64,000 bases of DNA. Source: Clostridia bacterium. GTDB lineage: Bacteria; Bacillota; Clostridia; Oscillospirales; Acutalibacteraceae. The notes below the pieces were generated by a model. The model saw nothing but the letters and a program-made list of their open reading frames with translations. It searched no databases and was not told the DNA's origin. The position numbers were made by a program, and so were the translations under genes. Below are positions 41,680 to 52,493 of this stretch, in pieces. The first letter of the stretch is position 1. The number at the start of each line of letters is the position of its first letter. The DNA lies in NCBI GenBank assembly GCA_017475765.1, contig JAFVEY010000080.1, forward strand, positions 1 to 64,000, read 5' to 3'.

Positions 41680-42216
41680 TTATTTAAAATATCTTAGTGA
41701 TAATTTTGCAATACGGCTTTCATATTTTACTGTATAGAAATGGAGTGCCAAATCATAGACAATAAAGGCGGCATTGATCGCCATTGCGAAAAGATACGGA
41801 ATACTGATACCGAACAGCTCCGATACAATCATATCTGTTTGCAGCATATAACGGCAAAGTGCAATAATCACAAAAACCGTCAGATTGAAATAGATGAGTT
41901 TGGCAGCAAAGGACAGAACCCTGCTGCTGATTCTGCCAAAGGCACTTCTCAGCAGCGGATAATATCCGAAAAAAAGAATATAGTATACGGCACACAGCTT
42001 ATAAGTACAAATCAGCAAAATGATTACCGATGATGCAGCATAAGAATATATGGCAGTTCTTTTTCCTGCCGCAAAAGACAATGATAATATGATCACTCCT
42101 GCCGCTGCTGCAATTGAAAACTGCTGATTCGGATATGTAAAATCGGATACAAGCATTATAACCGATACCAAAGCCGCCGTCAATCCTCCGAGAGCCGTTT
42201 TTTGGGTGTTTTTCAT
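41680..42216 (-). CDS. Integral membrane protein of unknown function
   Basis: About 178 aa from ATG 42216 (MKNTQKTALGGLTAAL), with GGGGGATAGGTG upstream and a seven-base overlap with the end of the dnaJ-like gene. About five membrane helices with short loops; the opening KTALGGLTAALVSVIML resembles ECF-type S components or other small Clostridial membrane proteins, but no domain is certain. Same transcript as the DnaJ and DUF5685 genes. Confidence 0.7.
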   Translation of the reverse strand: MKNTQKTALGGLTAALVSVIMLVSDFTYPNQQFSIAAAAGVIILSLSFAAGKRTAIYSYAASSVIILLICTYKLCAVYYILFFGYYPLLRSAFGRISSRVLSFAAKLIYFNLTVFVIIALCRYMLQTDMIVSELFGISIPYLFAMAINAAFIVYDLALHFYTVKYESRIAKLSLRYFK

Positions 42217-42221
42217 ATCAC

Positions 42222-42839
42222 CTATCCCCCACAGCAATTGTCGCAGCAGCAATTGGCGCATATCACGCATGACAAAAATTCGCAGCAGCCATTGGTACAG
42301 GATGTATCCTGATTCGGACGGTACCCTCCTGCGCTGCCGCTTCGCTGATCCATCACCTTTCTGTACATAGAGGCATATTCAACATTAGCCGGATCCATGC
42401 GGCAGGCTGTTTCAATATAATTTCTTGCTTCTTCCAGCCATCCTTTTCGGTAGGAAAGAACGCCCATCAGATAATACCATTCGGCATTACGCTCAGTAGA
42501 TGCTATTCCCGAAAGAATATTTTCAGCTTCATCAAACTGTTCGGAGATAATCAGCTGACGCACATGAACATAAACCGATGCTCTGCCGTCGGAATAATAG
42601 GATGTGCTGCCTGAATAGCTGTATCCTCCGTAAGAGGAAGTGCCTGCGCCCTTTCTTTCCTTTAATATCTGATCATAAGCTGCATTGATTTCCTTCATTT
42701 TTTCTGCCGCCTGATCTGCAAGCGGGCTGTTCTGATATCTGTCAGGATGATATTTCATCGCCAGCTTCCTGTATGCCTTTTTGATTTCATCGTCCGATGC
42801 GCTTCTCGGAACATTCAGTACCTTATAAGGATCACTCAT
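42222..42839 (-). CDS. DnaJ-domain protein with Cys-rich tail
   Basis: 205 aa. J domain at residues 3-60, with the HPD loop in AMKYHPDRYQN; there is no Gly/Phe region or DnaJ zinc domain, so this is a type III co-chaperone. A TPR-like helical pair follows (about 95-160). The C terminus is unusual: CTNGCCEF..CVICANCCCDNCCGG with ten cysteines in 25 residues, perhaps a metal cluster or acylation site. It probably recruits DnaK to one partner. Lies between a DUF5685 gene and a membrane protein. Confidence 0.88.
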   Translation of the reverse strand: MSDPYKVLNVPRSASDDEIKKAYRKLAMKYHPDRYQNSPLADQAAEKMKEINAAYDQILKERKGAGTSSYGGYSYSGSTSYYSDGRASVYVHVRQLIISEQFDEAENILSGIASTERNAEWYYLMGVLSYRKGWLEEARNYIETACRMDPANVEYASMYRKVMDQRSGSAGGYRPNQDTSCTNGCCEFLSCVICANCCCDNCCGG

Positions 42840-42867
42840 AGCCTTTTTTCCTTTCTGAAGAGTTTAT

Positions 42868-43785
42868 TTACTTCTGCCATTCCTGATGATTCAGATAATC
42901 GAAATAATTCTTCTCCTTTTTCTTTCTGCGGTTTTCATTCTTCTTTTCAAAAAGACAATATTCCTGTTGTTTGGGAATACCTTTATAAATAATATTGTCC
43001 AGAACATCCTTATATGATGAAATTGGCAGAAGCTCATACGCCATAATAAGCTGTGCATCTGTCATATTCAATGTTTCATTACAGTAAGTCATCGTTTCCT
43101 TTATGTCATTGCCGAGCTTTGACCGGAAAGGATTAAAGCATTTATGTTTCGCATCATCTTCCAAATCGTCCGCTGCATCCATAAGATAGATCCATCTTCC
43201 GACATAATATCCGAATACTCCCAGAACTCTTTTTTCGGATTGGGAGGAGGAAAGCATTTCGCAAAGCTTTGATACAAGCTGTGCGGTAGGCTCGGCAGCA
43301 CGGTCAATCCCCACATTTTCTTTTTCTGCCGCCAGCTGCTTTTCCATCATTTCCTCCACACTCCGGTCTATGTCGGGAAATCTCTTCGCTGCCTTTTGAT
43401 AATTTCTTTTCAGCAGCAGCCTTAAAAATCCGGCAGCTGTTCTTTTCAGAAAGCCGCTGTCATTTATCGTATCGCACAGCTTATAATAGCTCATAATGAC
43501 CGATACTGCACCGGCAAAGGCAAAGCTCTCTCCCTCTGTGCTGTCACACATCAGGCATTTTTTGAACGGATTGCAGGTACATCTTCCGTTGGTAACTGTA
43601 CATTTCTCATTTTTCAGCGACATGGAAAGCATGGCAAAAACCGTACAGTCATAGCTTAACGTCAGACGTGCAAGAATACCGTAGTCTTTGCCAAGGTGCC
43701 GGCAAAGACCGCAGTAAACGCTTTTATACAGCTGATATTCACGCATTTTAAGCTCGCCCTTATCCGGCTGTATATATCCGAACAC
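42868..43785 (-). CDS. DUF5685 family protein
   Basis: 305 aa from GTG 43785 behind GGGGTGAAG, 12 bases after uvrA. The family start MFGYIQPDKGELKMREY, then YCGLCRHLGKDYG and several cysteines (CTVTNGRCTC, CLMC), is followed by a helical domain holding DAADDLEDDAKHKCFNPF, a pattern like that of isoprenoid-synthase-type Asp-rich helices. Function unknown. Recurrent neighbour of a DnaJ-domain gene, as here. Confidence 0.85.
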   Translation of the reverse strand: MFGYIQPDKGELKMREYQLYKSVYCGLCRHLGKDYGILARLTLSYDCTVFAMLSMSLKNEKCTVTNGRCTCNPFKKCLMCDSTEGESFAFAGAVSVIMSYYKLCDTINDSGFLKRTAAGFLRLLLKRNYQKAAKRFPDIDRSVEEMMEKQLAAEKENVGIDRAAEPTAQLVSKLCEMLSSSQSEKRVLGVFGYYVGRWIYLMDAADDLEDDAKHKCFNPFRSKLGNDIKETMTYCNETLNMTDAQLIMAYELLPISSYKDVLDNIIYKGIPKQQEYCLFEKKNENRRKKKEKNYFDYLNHQEWQK

Positions 43786-43797
43786 AGCTTCACCCCG

Positions 43798-46620
43798 TTA
43801 ATTCAAATACTTTTTCAGATACTGTCCCGTATAGGAGCTGCTGCACTGAGCTATCTCCTCCGGAGTACCGCAGGCTATGATAGTGCCGCCGCCGTCTCCC
43901 CCTTCAGGACCCAGATCAATAATATGATCGGCTGTTTTGATCAGATCCAGATTATGCTCTATCACGATGACCGTATTGCCGCTGTCAACAAATTTGTGCA
44001 GCACATCAATCAGGCGGTGGACATCTGCAATATGAAGTCCTGTTGTCGGTTCGTCAAGAATATAAACCGTTTTTCCTGTTGAACGCCTGGACAATTCCGT
44101 TGCCAGCTTGATACGCTGCGCTTCGCCGCCCGAAAGCGTTGTTGACGGCTGACCTATTTTGATATATCCCAGTCCGACATCCTTCAGCGTTTGCAGCTTG
44201 TTATAAATCTTCTGCTGATTTTCAAAAAATTCACAGCCTTCTTCCACCGTCATTTCAAGAACATCATAAATCGACTTTCCCTTATACTTCACTTCAAGCG
44301 TTTCACGGCTGTATCGTTTTCCTCCGCATACCTCACAGGGAACATACACATCAGGCAGAAAGTGCATTTCAATTTTAATAATACCGTCACCCTGACAAGC
44401 CTCGCATCGTCCGCCTTTCACATTAAATGAAAATCTTCCCGATGTAAAGCCTCTGAGCTTTGCTTCATTGGTCTGCGCAAAAAGCTCTCTGATATCCGTA
44501 AACACACCCGTATATGTTGCCGGATTGGAGCGTGGTGTTCTGCCGATGGGCGACTGATTGATATCTATTACCTTGTCAAGATATTTGACTCCTGTGATCT
44601 TTTTGCAGCTTACGGGTACAGGACGTGCATTATTCAGATCAGAGGCAAGCTGCTTATATAAAATCTCGTTGATGAGAGAAGACTTTCCCGAACCCGAAAC
44701 ACCCGTCACACATATAAATTTGCCCAGCGGAAATTCAACATCAATATTCTTCAGATTATTCTGATACGCTCCCTTGACCTTCAGGCTGTGTCCGCTGCCC
44801 TTTCTTCTTTCCTGCGGCACCGGAATAAACTTCCTTTTGCTCAGATACTGCCCTGTCTGTGAACGCTCACAGGCTTTGATATCGTCAATCGTACCTGCGC
44901 ATACAAGCTCACCGCCGTGTATTCCTGCACCGGGACCGATATCAATAATATGATCGGCTGCATACATGGTATCCTCGTCATGCTCGACAACGATAACGGT
45001 ATTGCCGAGATCCCTGAGATTTTTCAGCGTGGCGATCAGTTTGTCATTATCCCTCTGATGAAGTCCTATGCTCGGTTCGTCAAGAATATACAGCACTCCC
45101 GAAAGTGATGAGCCTATCTGTGTTGCAAGACGTATTCTCTGACTTTCACCGCCCGAAAGTGTTCCTGCCGAGCGTGAGAGCGTGAGATAGGAAAGACCGA
45201 CGCTGTTCAGAAAATTCAGTCTGCTGTCGATCTCCTTAGTGATCGCCTTTGCAATCAGCTTTTCACGGTCGGAAAGAGAAGCGTTCTTAACAAAGTCAAG
45301 CGCCTTTTCCACAGACATATCGCAGAATTCGCTGATATTCATTCCGCCTACCGTTACAGCAAGACTTTCCGGAGAAAGCCTTCTTCCCTTGCAGGCATCG
45401 CACGGAACGGCTGACATATAGCTTTCAATTTCCGCCTTGATCCATGCGCTCTGCGTTTCCCTGAATCTTCTTTCGAGGTTATTGATAATTCCCTCAAATT
45501 CTGTCTGATAGGTTCCGCTGCCGTATTCACTTTTGCGGTGTATTGTTATTTTCTCGCCCTTTGTTCCATACAGAAGGATATCAATAATCTCTCCCGGAAG
45601 CGTATTAAGCGGTGCATCAAGAGAAAAATCATATTTTTCGGCAAGGGCTTCAAAATACATTGCTGCAATGGTACTTCCCTCCATTGCCCAGCCGCTGCCC
45701 TTGATTCCGCCCTGCCGCACGGATTTTGTCATATCGGGCAGGATCCTGTTGATATCAATCTTCATAAACACTCCCAGACCCGTACATTTTTTGCAGGCTC
45801 CGTAGGGGTTATTGAATGAAAACATTCTCGGACTCAGCTCGTCAATGCTGACACCGTGTTCGGGGCAGGCATAATTCTGTGAAAACAGGATGTCCTCCCC
45901 TCCGCTGACGGCAATAATCGTAAGTCCCGAAGCCAGCTTCGAAGCGGTTTCGACAGAATCCGACAGTCTTGAGCGTATTTCATCCTTAATCACCAGTCTG
46001 TCCACAACAATTTCAATATTATGCTTTTTATTCTTTTCAAGGCTGACGGTTTCCGAAAGATCATAGATAATGCCGTCTATTCTTGCACGGACAAAGCCGC
46101 TTTTTGCCGCCGATTCAAGCTCCTTCTGATGCTGACCCTTTTTCGCCCTGATCACCGGTGCCATCACCTGTATTTTTGTACCCTGCGGCAGCCCCAGTAC
46201 CTGATCCACGATCTGATCCACCGTCTGCTGCTTTATCTCTCTTCCACAAACAGGACAGTGCGGAATTCCTATTCGTGCATACATCAGACGGAGATAGTCA
46301 TAAATTTCGGTGACGGTTCCGACTGTGGAACGGGGGTTTTTTGAAGTTGTTTTCTGGTCGATAGAGATAGCTGGTGAAAGTCCGTCAATGCTGTCAACAT
46401 CCGGCTTATCCATCTGTCCGAGAAACATTCTCGCATAAGAGGAAAGCGATTCGACATATCTTCTCTGTCCCTCCGCATAAAGCGTGTCAAAGGCAAGTGA
46501 TGATTTTCCCGAACCCGAAAGCCCCGTCATAACAACCAGCTCATCCCTCGGTATTTCAACATTGATATTTTTCAGATTATGCTCACGGGCACCTTTTACT
46601 ACAATTTTTTTAAAAGCCAT
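43798..46620 (-). CDS. uvrA: Excinuclease ABC subunit A
   Basis: 940 aa from ATG 46620 ([18 protein letters not shown]), GGAGGG upstream. Two ABC ATPase halves: Walker [14 protein letters not shown] and [10 protein letters not shown], signatures [12 protein letters not shown] and [12 protein letters not shown], and zinc fingers including CPVCGREI and CEACQGDGI...CEVCGG. Damage recognition in nucleotide-excision repair. uvrB and uvrC are not in the window. Follows ftsH after an 86-base gap with a perfect palindrome. Confidence 0.97.
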   Translation of the reverse strand: MAFKKIVVKGAREHNLKNINVEIPRDELVVMTGLSGSGKSSLAFDTLYAEGQRRYVESLSSYARMFLGQMDKPDVDSIDGLSPAISIDQKTTSKNPRSTVGTVTEIYDYLRLMYARIGIPHCPVCGREIKQQTVDQIVDQVLGLPQGTKIQVMAPVIRAKKGQHQKELESAAKSGFVRARIDGIIYDLSETVSLEKNKKHNIEIVVDRLVIKDEIRSRLSDSVETASKLASGLTIIAVSGGEDILFSQNYACPEHGVSIDELSPRMFSFNNPYGACKKCTGLGVFMKIDINRILPDMTKSVRQGGIKGSGWAMEGSTIAAMYFEALAEKYDFSLDAPLNTLPGEIIDILLYGTKGEKITIHRKSEYGSGTYQTEFEGIINNLERRFRETQSAWIKAEIESYMSAVPCDACKGRRLSPESLAVTVGGMNISEFCDMSVEKALDFVKNASLSDREKLIAKAITKEIDSRLNFLNSVGLSYLTLSRSAGTLSGGESQRIRLATQIGSSLSGVLYILDEPSIGLHQRDNDKLIATLKNLRDLGNTVIVVEHDEDTMYAADHIIDIGPGAGIHGGELVCAGTIDDIKACERSQTGQYLSKRKFIPVPQERRKGSGHSLKVKGAYQNNLKNIDVEFPLGKFICVTGVSGSGKSSLINEILYKQLASDLNNARPVPVSCKKITGVKYLDKVIDINQSPIGRTPRSNPATYTGVFTDIRELFAQTNEAKLRGFTSGRFSFNVKGGRCEACQGDGIIKIEMHFLPDVYVPCEVCGGKRYSRETLEVKYKGKSIYDVLEMTVEEGCEFFENQQKIYNKLQTLKDVGLGYIKIGQPSTTLSGGEAQRIKLATELSRRSTGKTVYILDEPTTGLHIADVHRLIDVLHKFVDSGNTVIVIEHNLDLIKTADHIIDLGPEGGDGGGTIIACGTPEEIAQCSSSYTGQYLKKYLN

Positions 46621-46661
46621 ATTTCCCTCCTGATAGGATTCCTTTTTCCGTATTATAAGAC

Positions 46662-46685
46662 AAGGAGTGCAGCGCTGCACTCCTT
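46662..46685 (-). terminator. 24-base perfect palindrome between ftsH and uvrA
   Basis: AAGGAGTGCAGC followed directly by GCTGCACTCCTT: 12-bp arms without a loop. On the minus strand CTTGTCTTATAATA follows, so there is no clear U-run; a TATAAT sequence there could be a uvrA -10 box. It may bind a dimeric regulator or end ftsH transcription. Confidence 0.6.
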
Positions 46686-46706
46686 GAACGGTTCATTATC
46701 ATTCGA

Positions 46707-48611
46707 TCATTCTTTGTTGTCTTCGCCGTTTTCTGTTGTTACTTCTTCAAGCTCCTCTTCATCCTCAACGGGAATCGGCTTGCCCTCCATTGCGCTGATG
46801 AATTGCTCACCGGACATTTTTTCATGCTCAAACAGGAACTGTGCGACTCTGTGAAGCTCCGGCAAATGAGCCTTAAGAATCTCCTCGGTCTTATTGTAGC
46901 CTGCTGTGATATATTCTTTTACCTCTGCATCAATCATAGCCGCTGTTTCCTCGGAATAGGTCTTGTTATGACCAAATTCCTTGCCGAGGAATACTTCGCC
47001 GTCGGATGAACCGTAGGTGATCGGTCCGAGCTTTTCGCTCATGCCGTATTTGGTGATCATAGAGAAAACCAGATTGGTTGCTCTTTCGATATCGTTGGAT
47101 GCGCCTGTGGAGATATCGCCCAGTATCAGAGCTTCTGCCACACGACCGCCGAGAAGTACGACAATTTCTTCCAGCATTTCATTTCTTGAACGGTAGGATC
47201 TGTCCTCTGACGGAAGCGACATGGTAAAGCCGCCTGCCATTCCTCTCGGAATGATGGAGATCTGATGAACAGGATCCTGAGTCGGGCTGAAATAAGTCGC
47301 AATTGCATGACCGCCCTCGTGATAAGCCGTCAGCTTCTTTTCCTTATCGGACATCACCCTTGACTTCTTTTCTGTTCCGACAACTACCTTGATCGTAGCC
47401 TCCTCAACCTCCGCCATGGTGATCGCCTTAAGATCCTTTCTTGCGGCAAGAAGCGCTGCTTCATTAAGGAGGTTTTCAAGGTCTGCACCTGTGAAGCCTG
47501 CTGTCGATTTAGCGATCGTTTTGAGATTGACATCGGGCGCAAGCGGTTTGCCCTTTGCATGAACCTTGAGGATCTCTTCTCTTCCCTTGATATCGGGTCT
47601 GCCGACGATAACCTGTCTGTCAAAACGGCCGGGACGCATCAAAGCGGGGTCGAGAATATCGGGACGGTTGGTAGCAGCGATCATAATGACACCTTCGTTG
47701 GCTCCGAAGCCGTCCATTTCAACAAGCAACTGGTTAAGTGTCTGTTCACGCTCGTCATGTCCTCCGCCGAGACCGGCACCTCTCTGTCTGCCGACAGCAT
47801 CAATCTCATCAATAAAGATGATACACGGAGAATTCTTCTTTGCCTGATCAAAAAGATCCCTGACTCTGGAAGCGCCGACACCGACAAACATTTCCACAAA
47901 GTCCGAACCTGAAATCGAGAAGAACGGAACGCCTGCTTCGCCTGCAACAGCTCTTGCCAGCAGCGTTTTACCCGTACCCGGAGGGCCTACCAGAAGAACA
48001 CCCTTCGGAATTCTTGCTCCAAGCTCATTATACTTTTTGGGATCCTTAAGGAACTCAACGATCTCACGCAGCTCTTCCTTTTCCTCATCTGCTCCGGCAA
48101 CATCAGCAAAGGTGGTTTTGCGTTTTTCATCGTTCATATTCTTGATTTTCGCCTTGCCGAAATTCATGGATTTTCCTGCATCGCCCATACCGTTGGAAAG
48201 TCTGCGCATAAAGTACAGCCATACCACGATAAACAATACGATAATGATGATATTCGGAAGGATATTCAGCCAGAAGGTATTATCTGCCGCCGGCTTCCAG
48301 GTAAACACCATGGCAGTATCATTTTTCTCGTTATACTGTTCGACATAAGGCTCAACAGCATCCAGAAACAGTCCGACACTTGCTACTGAGGTGGTGAGCT
48401 TTTCATCATTGGTCTTGACGATTTTCAGCTCTCCTGTGCCGAAATCAAGCGAATATTCCTTTACCTTATTATCCTTGAAAAGATAGATGATCTCCGATGT
48501 AGTGTAATCCTCTTTCGGCTGCATTGAAAAGAACACCGAAATAATGATGATCAGCATGATCGGAATACCTAAGTAAATAATGAGATTGCGTATGGTTTTC
48601 TTGTTATCCAA
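46707..48611 (-). CDS. ftsH: ATP-dependent zinc metalloprotease FtsH
   Basis: 634 aa. Two membrane helices (about 9-29 and 112-134) frame a periplasm-side domain. AAA+ domain with Walker A GPPGTGKT, Walker B FIDEIDAV and second region of homology [20 protein letters not shown]. Zinc protease motif HEGGH (in [14 protein letters not shown]). Degrades unstable or membrane proteins. Last of the tilS-hpt-ftsH trio, the classic Firmicute order. Confidence 0.97.
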   Translation of the reverse strand: MDNKKTIRNLIIYLGIPIMLIIIISVFFSMQPKEDYTTSEIIYLFKDNKVKEYSLDFGTGELKIVKTNDEKLTTSVASVGLFLDAVEPYVEQYNEKNDTAMVFTWKPAADNTFWLNILPNIIIIVLFIVVWLYFMRRLSNGMGDAGKSMNFGKAKIKNMNDEKRKTTFADVAGADEEKEELREIVEFLKDPKKYNELGARIPKGVLLVGPPGTGKTLLARAVAGEAGVPFFSISGSDFVEMFVGVGASRVRDLFDQAKKNSPCIIFIDEIDAVGRQRGAGLGGGHDEREQTLNQLLVEMDGFGANEGVIMIAATNRPDILDPALMRPGRFDRQVIVGRPDIKGREEILKVHAKGKPLAPDVNLKTIAKSTAGFTGADLENLLNEAALLAARKDLKAITMAEVEEATIKVVVGTEKKSRVMSDKEKKLTAYHEGGHAIATYFSPTQDPVHQISIIPRGMAGGFTMSLPSEDRSYRSRNEMLEEIVVLLGGRVAEALILGDISTGASNDIERATNLVFSMITKYGMSEKLGPITYGSSDGEVFLGKEFGHNKTYSEETAAMIDAEVKEYITAGYNKTEEILKAHLPELHRVAQFLFEHEKMSGEQFISAMEGKPIPVEDEEELEEVTTENGEDNKE

Positions 48612-48640
48612 GTGCTTGTCACTCCTTTGTTTTATTGCGG

Positions 48641-49177
48641 TTATTGATATATTTCAGACTTAAGAAGTCCTACATACGGCAGATTTCTGTATTTTTCATC
48701 ATAATCAAGACCGTAGCCGACAAGAAAAAGATCGTCGATGGTATAACCTATGTAATCAGCACTGATATCCTTTGTTCTTCTGCTTGGCTTAACAAATAAA
48801 ACACAGATTTTTACCGACTCCGGATCAAAGCCCTGAAGATATTCCTTCAGATATGACAAAGTATTTCCCGTATCCAGTATATCCTCAACAATCAGCACAT
48901 TTTTGCCCCTTATATCTGCGGTGAGATCCTTTGTGATATTGATTTTTCCCTTTGATACCGTTCCGCTTCCATATCTTGAAGCAGCCATAAAATCCAGCGT
49001 GCAGCTGCATTCCAGTTTTCTGAACAGATCGGCAAGAAAAACTGCGCTTCCTTTGAGAATTCCTATAACAACGAGCTCTTTGCCCTGATAATCGGCATTG
49101 ATCTGCCCTGCAAGTCTTTCCACAACACCGGCAAGGCTTTTTTCATCATAAATGATTCTTTCTATATCGCCATTCAT
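48641..49177 (-). CDS. hpt: Hypoxanthine phosphoribosyltransferase
   Basis: About 178 aa from ATG 49177 ([12 protein letters not shown]), AAGGAA upstream. PRPP-binding loop [27 protein letters not shown] and [30 protein letters not shown]. Purine salvage. Between tilS and ftsH, with which it is commonly co-transcribed. Confidence 0.95.
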   Translation of the reverse strand: MNGDIERIIYDEKSLAGVVERLAGQINADYQGKELVVIGILKGSAVFLADLFRKLECSCTLDFMAASRYGSGTVSKGKINITKDLTADIRGKNVLIVEDILDTGNTLSYLKEYLQGFDPESVKICVLFVKPSRRTKDISADYIGYTIDDLFLVGYGLDYDEKYRNLPYVGLLKSEIYQ

Positions 49178-49214
49178 TCTGAAACAGTTCCTTTCCATAA
49201 TAACAGATTTTGAT

Positions 49215-50567
49215 TCATTCTGCAACACTTAAAATCAAAACTCTTTTTGTATTTTCCGTCACAGCACATTCAGAAGATACACCTGCTCCTTCTGCCCAAA
49301 GCACCTCGGAACCGTCAGCCAGAAGCACCCTTTTGCTTCTTTCCTCCTGCGGTATCTTCAGTTCTATAAAAAGCTTTCTCACAGGTTTTGTTACCCTGCG
49401 CCTTGCAAGGGTAATTCTGTCACCGCTTTTTCCTGTGCGGAAAACAGCCGTTAAAGGTATTGTATCACAGTCCAGCAAATTATCAAACAAAAATTCGGTA
49501 TTTTTTTTACGGTTGTTAAATTCTTCTATATTCATGATTTCAAGACTGATTTTTTTATCGTTAATGACAACAGTCTTTTGCTCTTCAAAGGCTATTTCCG
49601 GAGCTGTATCGGTGATATTGCTTTCTGACTTTTTTATTATTCTCAGAAAACCCTGTTTTGAAACAGCGAAAATATTGTATTTCAATTCTACTGCTCCCGA
49701 AGAGGATAATATCTTTTTGATCAGGCGGATATGAACCGCTTCCGGTATAATATCATATTCAGAAAGCAGAATACGGATCATTTCGGCAAAAATCACGCTG
49801 TCGGCGCTGTCAAGTATTTCTGCTTTATATCCTTTATCCGTCTTGGCAATCTGTAAAGTATTTTTGCTTTGCATATTGATATATTCCGAAATTTCCCTCA
49901 TTCTGCCGCTCATCAGCGCCATTGTATTGTCAAATGACGGATTGATCTCTTTCAGAACGGGAACAACATTCAGCCTTAATTTATTTCGTGTGTAATCTCC
50001 GGTCAGGTTTGTGCTGTCGGTAACATATTCATATCCGTTGTCCTGGCAATACTTCTCTACTTCTGCCCTCGTCACTTCAATAAGCGGACGTATGATATTA
50101 CCTCTTACCGGAGGTATGCCGCAAAGTCCGTGGACTCCGCTGCCTCTTGTCATGTTGAATATCACCGTTTCGGCATTGTCCGAAGCCGTATGAGCTGTTG
50201 CGATCCTGGCACCGTATTCGTCAGCCGTCCTTTTAAAAAATTCATATCTGACATCTCTGCCTGTTTTTTCCGTGCTTTCCCTGCGGAGCGCCGCTTCCTT
50301 TGCAATATCAATTCTCAGCAGCTTCAATTCCACATCACAGCGCCTGCAAAGACAGCGGACAAACTCCTCATCCCTGTCGGCTTCCTGCCCTCTGAGAAGA
50401 TGATTGATATGGCAGGCAATGATCCTCAGCTTCATTTTCTTTTGCTGTGACAGCAGAAAATGAAATAAGGCACAGGAATCCGCACCGCCTGAAAGACCTA
50501 CAACAACAGTATCTCCCATTTCAAGCATTTTATATTTTTCCAGCGTCTTTTGTGCTTTATTCTCCAC
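49215..50567 (-). CDS. tilS: tRNA(Ile)-lysidine synthase
   Basis: 450 aa. PP-loop ATPase motif GLSGGADSCALFHFL, TAHTASDNAETVIFNMTRGSG, RPLIEVTRAEVEKYC and TDSTNLTGDYTRNKLR. Adds lysine to the wobble C of tRNA-Ile(CAU) so it reads AUA. C-terminal TilS domains (about 230-445) are present. Overlaps dnaB by 11 bases. Confidence 0.96.
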   Translation of the reverse strand: MENKAQKTLEKYKMLEMGDTVVVGLSGGADSCALFHFLLSQQKKMKLRIIACHINHLLRGQEADRDEEFVRCLCRRCDVELKLLRIDIAKEAALRRESTEKTGRDVRYEFFKRTADEYGARIATAHTASDNAETVIFNMTRGSGVHGLCGIPPVRGNIIRPLIEVTRAEVEKYCQDNGYEYVTDSTNLTGDYTRNKLRLNVVPVLKEINPSFDNTMALMSGRMREISEYINMQSKNTLQIAKTDKGYKAEILDSADSVIFAEMIRILLSEYDIIPEAVHIRLIKKILSSSGAVELKYNIFAVSKQGFLRIIKKSESNITDTAPEIAFEEQKTVVINDKKISLEIMNIEEFNNRKKNTEFLFDNLLDCDTIPLTAVFRTGKSGDRITLARRRVTKPVRKLFIELKIPQEERSKRVLLADGSEVLWAEGAGVSSECAVTENTKRVLILSVAE

Positions 50568-51933
50568 GGCTCAGCTCCTGTGACGTAAATCTCATAAATT
50601 CGCCCTGCCAATGCAGCGGAACGGATCTTGTTTCGCCGTGACGGTTTTTGGCAACGATACATTGACCGCTGTTCATGTCAACATCCTCCGGATTATGTCC
50701 CTTTCCGCCTTTCGTACTCTGATAATATCCTTCACGATAAAGAAAAAGTACGATATCGGCATCCTGCTCGATAGAACCCGAATCTCTCAGATCAGACAGC
50801 TGCGGCTCATGCTCGGTTCTCTGCTCGCTGGCACGGGACAGCTGTGAAAGAGTGATGACAGGCACATCCAGCTCCTTTGCCAGAATTTTCAGATTTCGTG
50901 TTATCTCGGATATCTTCTGCACCTGATTGTCGATCCTCTGCGGCGATGACATCAGCTGCAAATAATCTATGATAACAAGATCAATTTTCTTGATTCTTCT
51001 CAGCTTTGCCTTGATTTCCTGAACCGTGATTCCCGGCGTATCGTCAAGGTATAATTCCGTGCGGCTGAGAATATCGCCCGCTTCGATCAGCTGGTTCCAT
51101 TCCTGATCGCTCAGTTTTCCCGTCCGCAGCTTTGTACCCTGTATGAGTCCCTCCGTTGAAAGCAAACGTGAGGCAAGCTGCTCCTTCGACATTTCCAAAG
51201 AAAAAAATGCGACTCTTTTTTTGGATTTCACAGCAACATATCTTGCAATGTTCAGCGCAAAGCTGGTTTTTCCCATACCGGGACGTGCTGCCAGTATGAT
51301 CAGGTCGGAGCGGTTCAGACCCGTTATCGTATTATCAAGCGCCGAAATGCCCGTCGAGAGAGCCGCTGATTCGCTGTCGGGGAGATTAAGCTCGTCAAGC
51401 TGGTCAAGCGTACTCATAATAACGCTGTCAATTCTCTCCAGACCGTTTGTCTTCTTATCGTCCTGAATATCATAGATCCGCTGCTCGGCAGAGTCCAGAA
51501 GTTTATCAACATCATCTGTCGGCTGAGAAGCATCATCAATGATTTCCCTTGATGAGATGATCAGTCTGCGGACAAGATATTTGCTTTTGACAATTTCGCT
51601 GTACTCCTCTATCCTCGAAATGGAAGGAACGATATTTGCAATGTCCATCAGATAATTCTTGATTGTGCCTTCCTCAAAATCACCGTTACTTTTCAGCTGC
51701 TCCAGAATGGTGATAAAATCCACAGGCTTGCTCACGGTATAAAGATCCAGCATTGCCTGATAGATCGCCCTATGATTGGAAAGATGGAAATATTCGGCTG
51801 AGGGCAGCAGCGCCAGCGCCTTATTCAGACATTCCGCATCAAGCAGTATACAGCCGAGCACCGCCTGCTCCGCTTCTGCACTATAAGGAAGATTCATTCC
51901 ATCTACATTTATTAACGGTTTTTTATCGCTCAT
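50557..51933 (-). CDS. dnaB: Replicative DNA helicase DnaB
   Basis: 458 aa. N-terminal helical domain (MNLPYSAEAEQAVLGCILLD near residue 13), linker, and RecA-type C-terminal domain with Walker A ARPGMGKTSFALN, Walker B VIIDYLQLM and SGSIEQDADIVLFLYR. Hexameric helicase at the replication fork. Gene order gdpP-rplI-dnaB is conserved in Firmicutes. Tail region includes a normal CIVAKNRHG.T motif. No intein found. Confidence 0.97.
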   Translation of the reverse strand: MSDKKPLINVDGMNLPYSAEAEQAVLGCILLDAECLNKALALLPSAEYFHLSNHRAIYQAMLDLYTVSKPVDFITILEQLKSNGDFEEGTIKNYLMDIANIVPSISRIEEYSEIVKSKYLVRRLIISSREIIDDASQPTDDVDKLLDSAEQRIYDIQDDKKTNGLERIDSVIMSTLDQLDELNLPDSESAALSTGISALDNTITGLNRSDLIILAARPGMGKTSFALNIARYVAVKSKKRVAFFSLEMSKEQLASRLLSTEGLIQGTKLRTGKLSDQEWNQLIEAGDILSRTELYLDDTPGITVQEIKAKLRRIKKIDLVIIDYLQLMSSPQRIDNQVQKISEITRNLKILAKELDVPVITLSQLSRASEQRTEHEPQLSDLRDSGSIEQDADIVLFLYREGYYQSTKGGKGHNPEDVDMNSGQCIVAKNRHGETRSVPLHWQGEFMRFTSQELSRGE

Positions 51934-51965
51934 TGATTCACCTCATTTTTCCATACATTTATAAC

Positions 51966-52005
51966 GGCAAAAAGATTTGAGAGCGCATCGGTTCTCAAAT
52001 CTTTT
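51966..52005 (-). terminator. Terminator after rplI
   Basis: AAAGATTTGAGA (51971-51982) and TCTCAAATCTTT (51993-52004) form a 12-bp perfect stem with T-run on the minus strand (CTTTTTGCC). It should partly separate rplI from dnaB. Confidence 0.8.
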
Positions 52006-52011
52006 CTGTAT

Positions 52012-52470
52012 TTATTCGGCTGTTCCCTCTTCCGTTACCATCACCTTGATTTTGGCAGAAACTCCTGTGTAGAGCTTCACCTCGCAGTTATATGTTCCGA
52101 AGGCTTTGATATCGGTGTCTAAAACAACCTTTCTCTTATCCACGCTGATATTGAATTTTTTCTTAAGCTCAGCCGCTATTTCCTTTGAGGTGACAGAGCC
52201 GAACAGCTTTCCGCCCTTTCCTGCCTTGCCGATCAACGTAAGCGTCTGACCATTAATCCTGTCTGCATCAGCCTTTGCCTGAGCGGTTTCTGTTTCTATT
52301 CTGTATTTTTTGGACTGCTCCTCGTTTTTCAGCTCATTGAGCGCCTGTGCATCGGCTTCCTTTGCCAGCTTTCTCGGCAGCAGAAAATTTCTTGCATAGC
52401 CGTCCGAAACATTGACAAGCTCACCCTTTTTTCCTGAGCCTTTTACGTCCTGCAGTAATATCACTTTCAT
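52012..52470 (-). CDS. rplI: Ribosomal protein L9
   Basis: 152 aa, normal length for bL9. N-terminal domain [36 protein letters not shown], connecting helix and C-terminal RNA-binding domain with [13 protein letters not shown]. Follows gdpP after 23 bases. Confidence 0.97.
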   Translation of the reverse strand: MKVILLQDVKGSGKKGELVNVSDGYARNFLLPRKLAKEADAQALNELKNEEQSKKYRIETETAQAKADADRINGQTLTLIGKAGKGGKLFGSVTSKEIAAELKKKFNISVDKRKVVLDTDIKAFGTYNCEVKLYTGVSAKIKVMVTEEGTAE

Positions 52471-52493
52471 TGATGATCTTCCTTTCTCCTATT

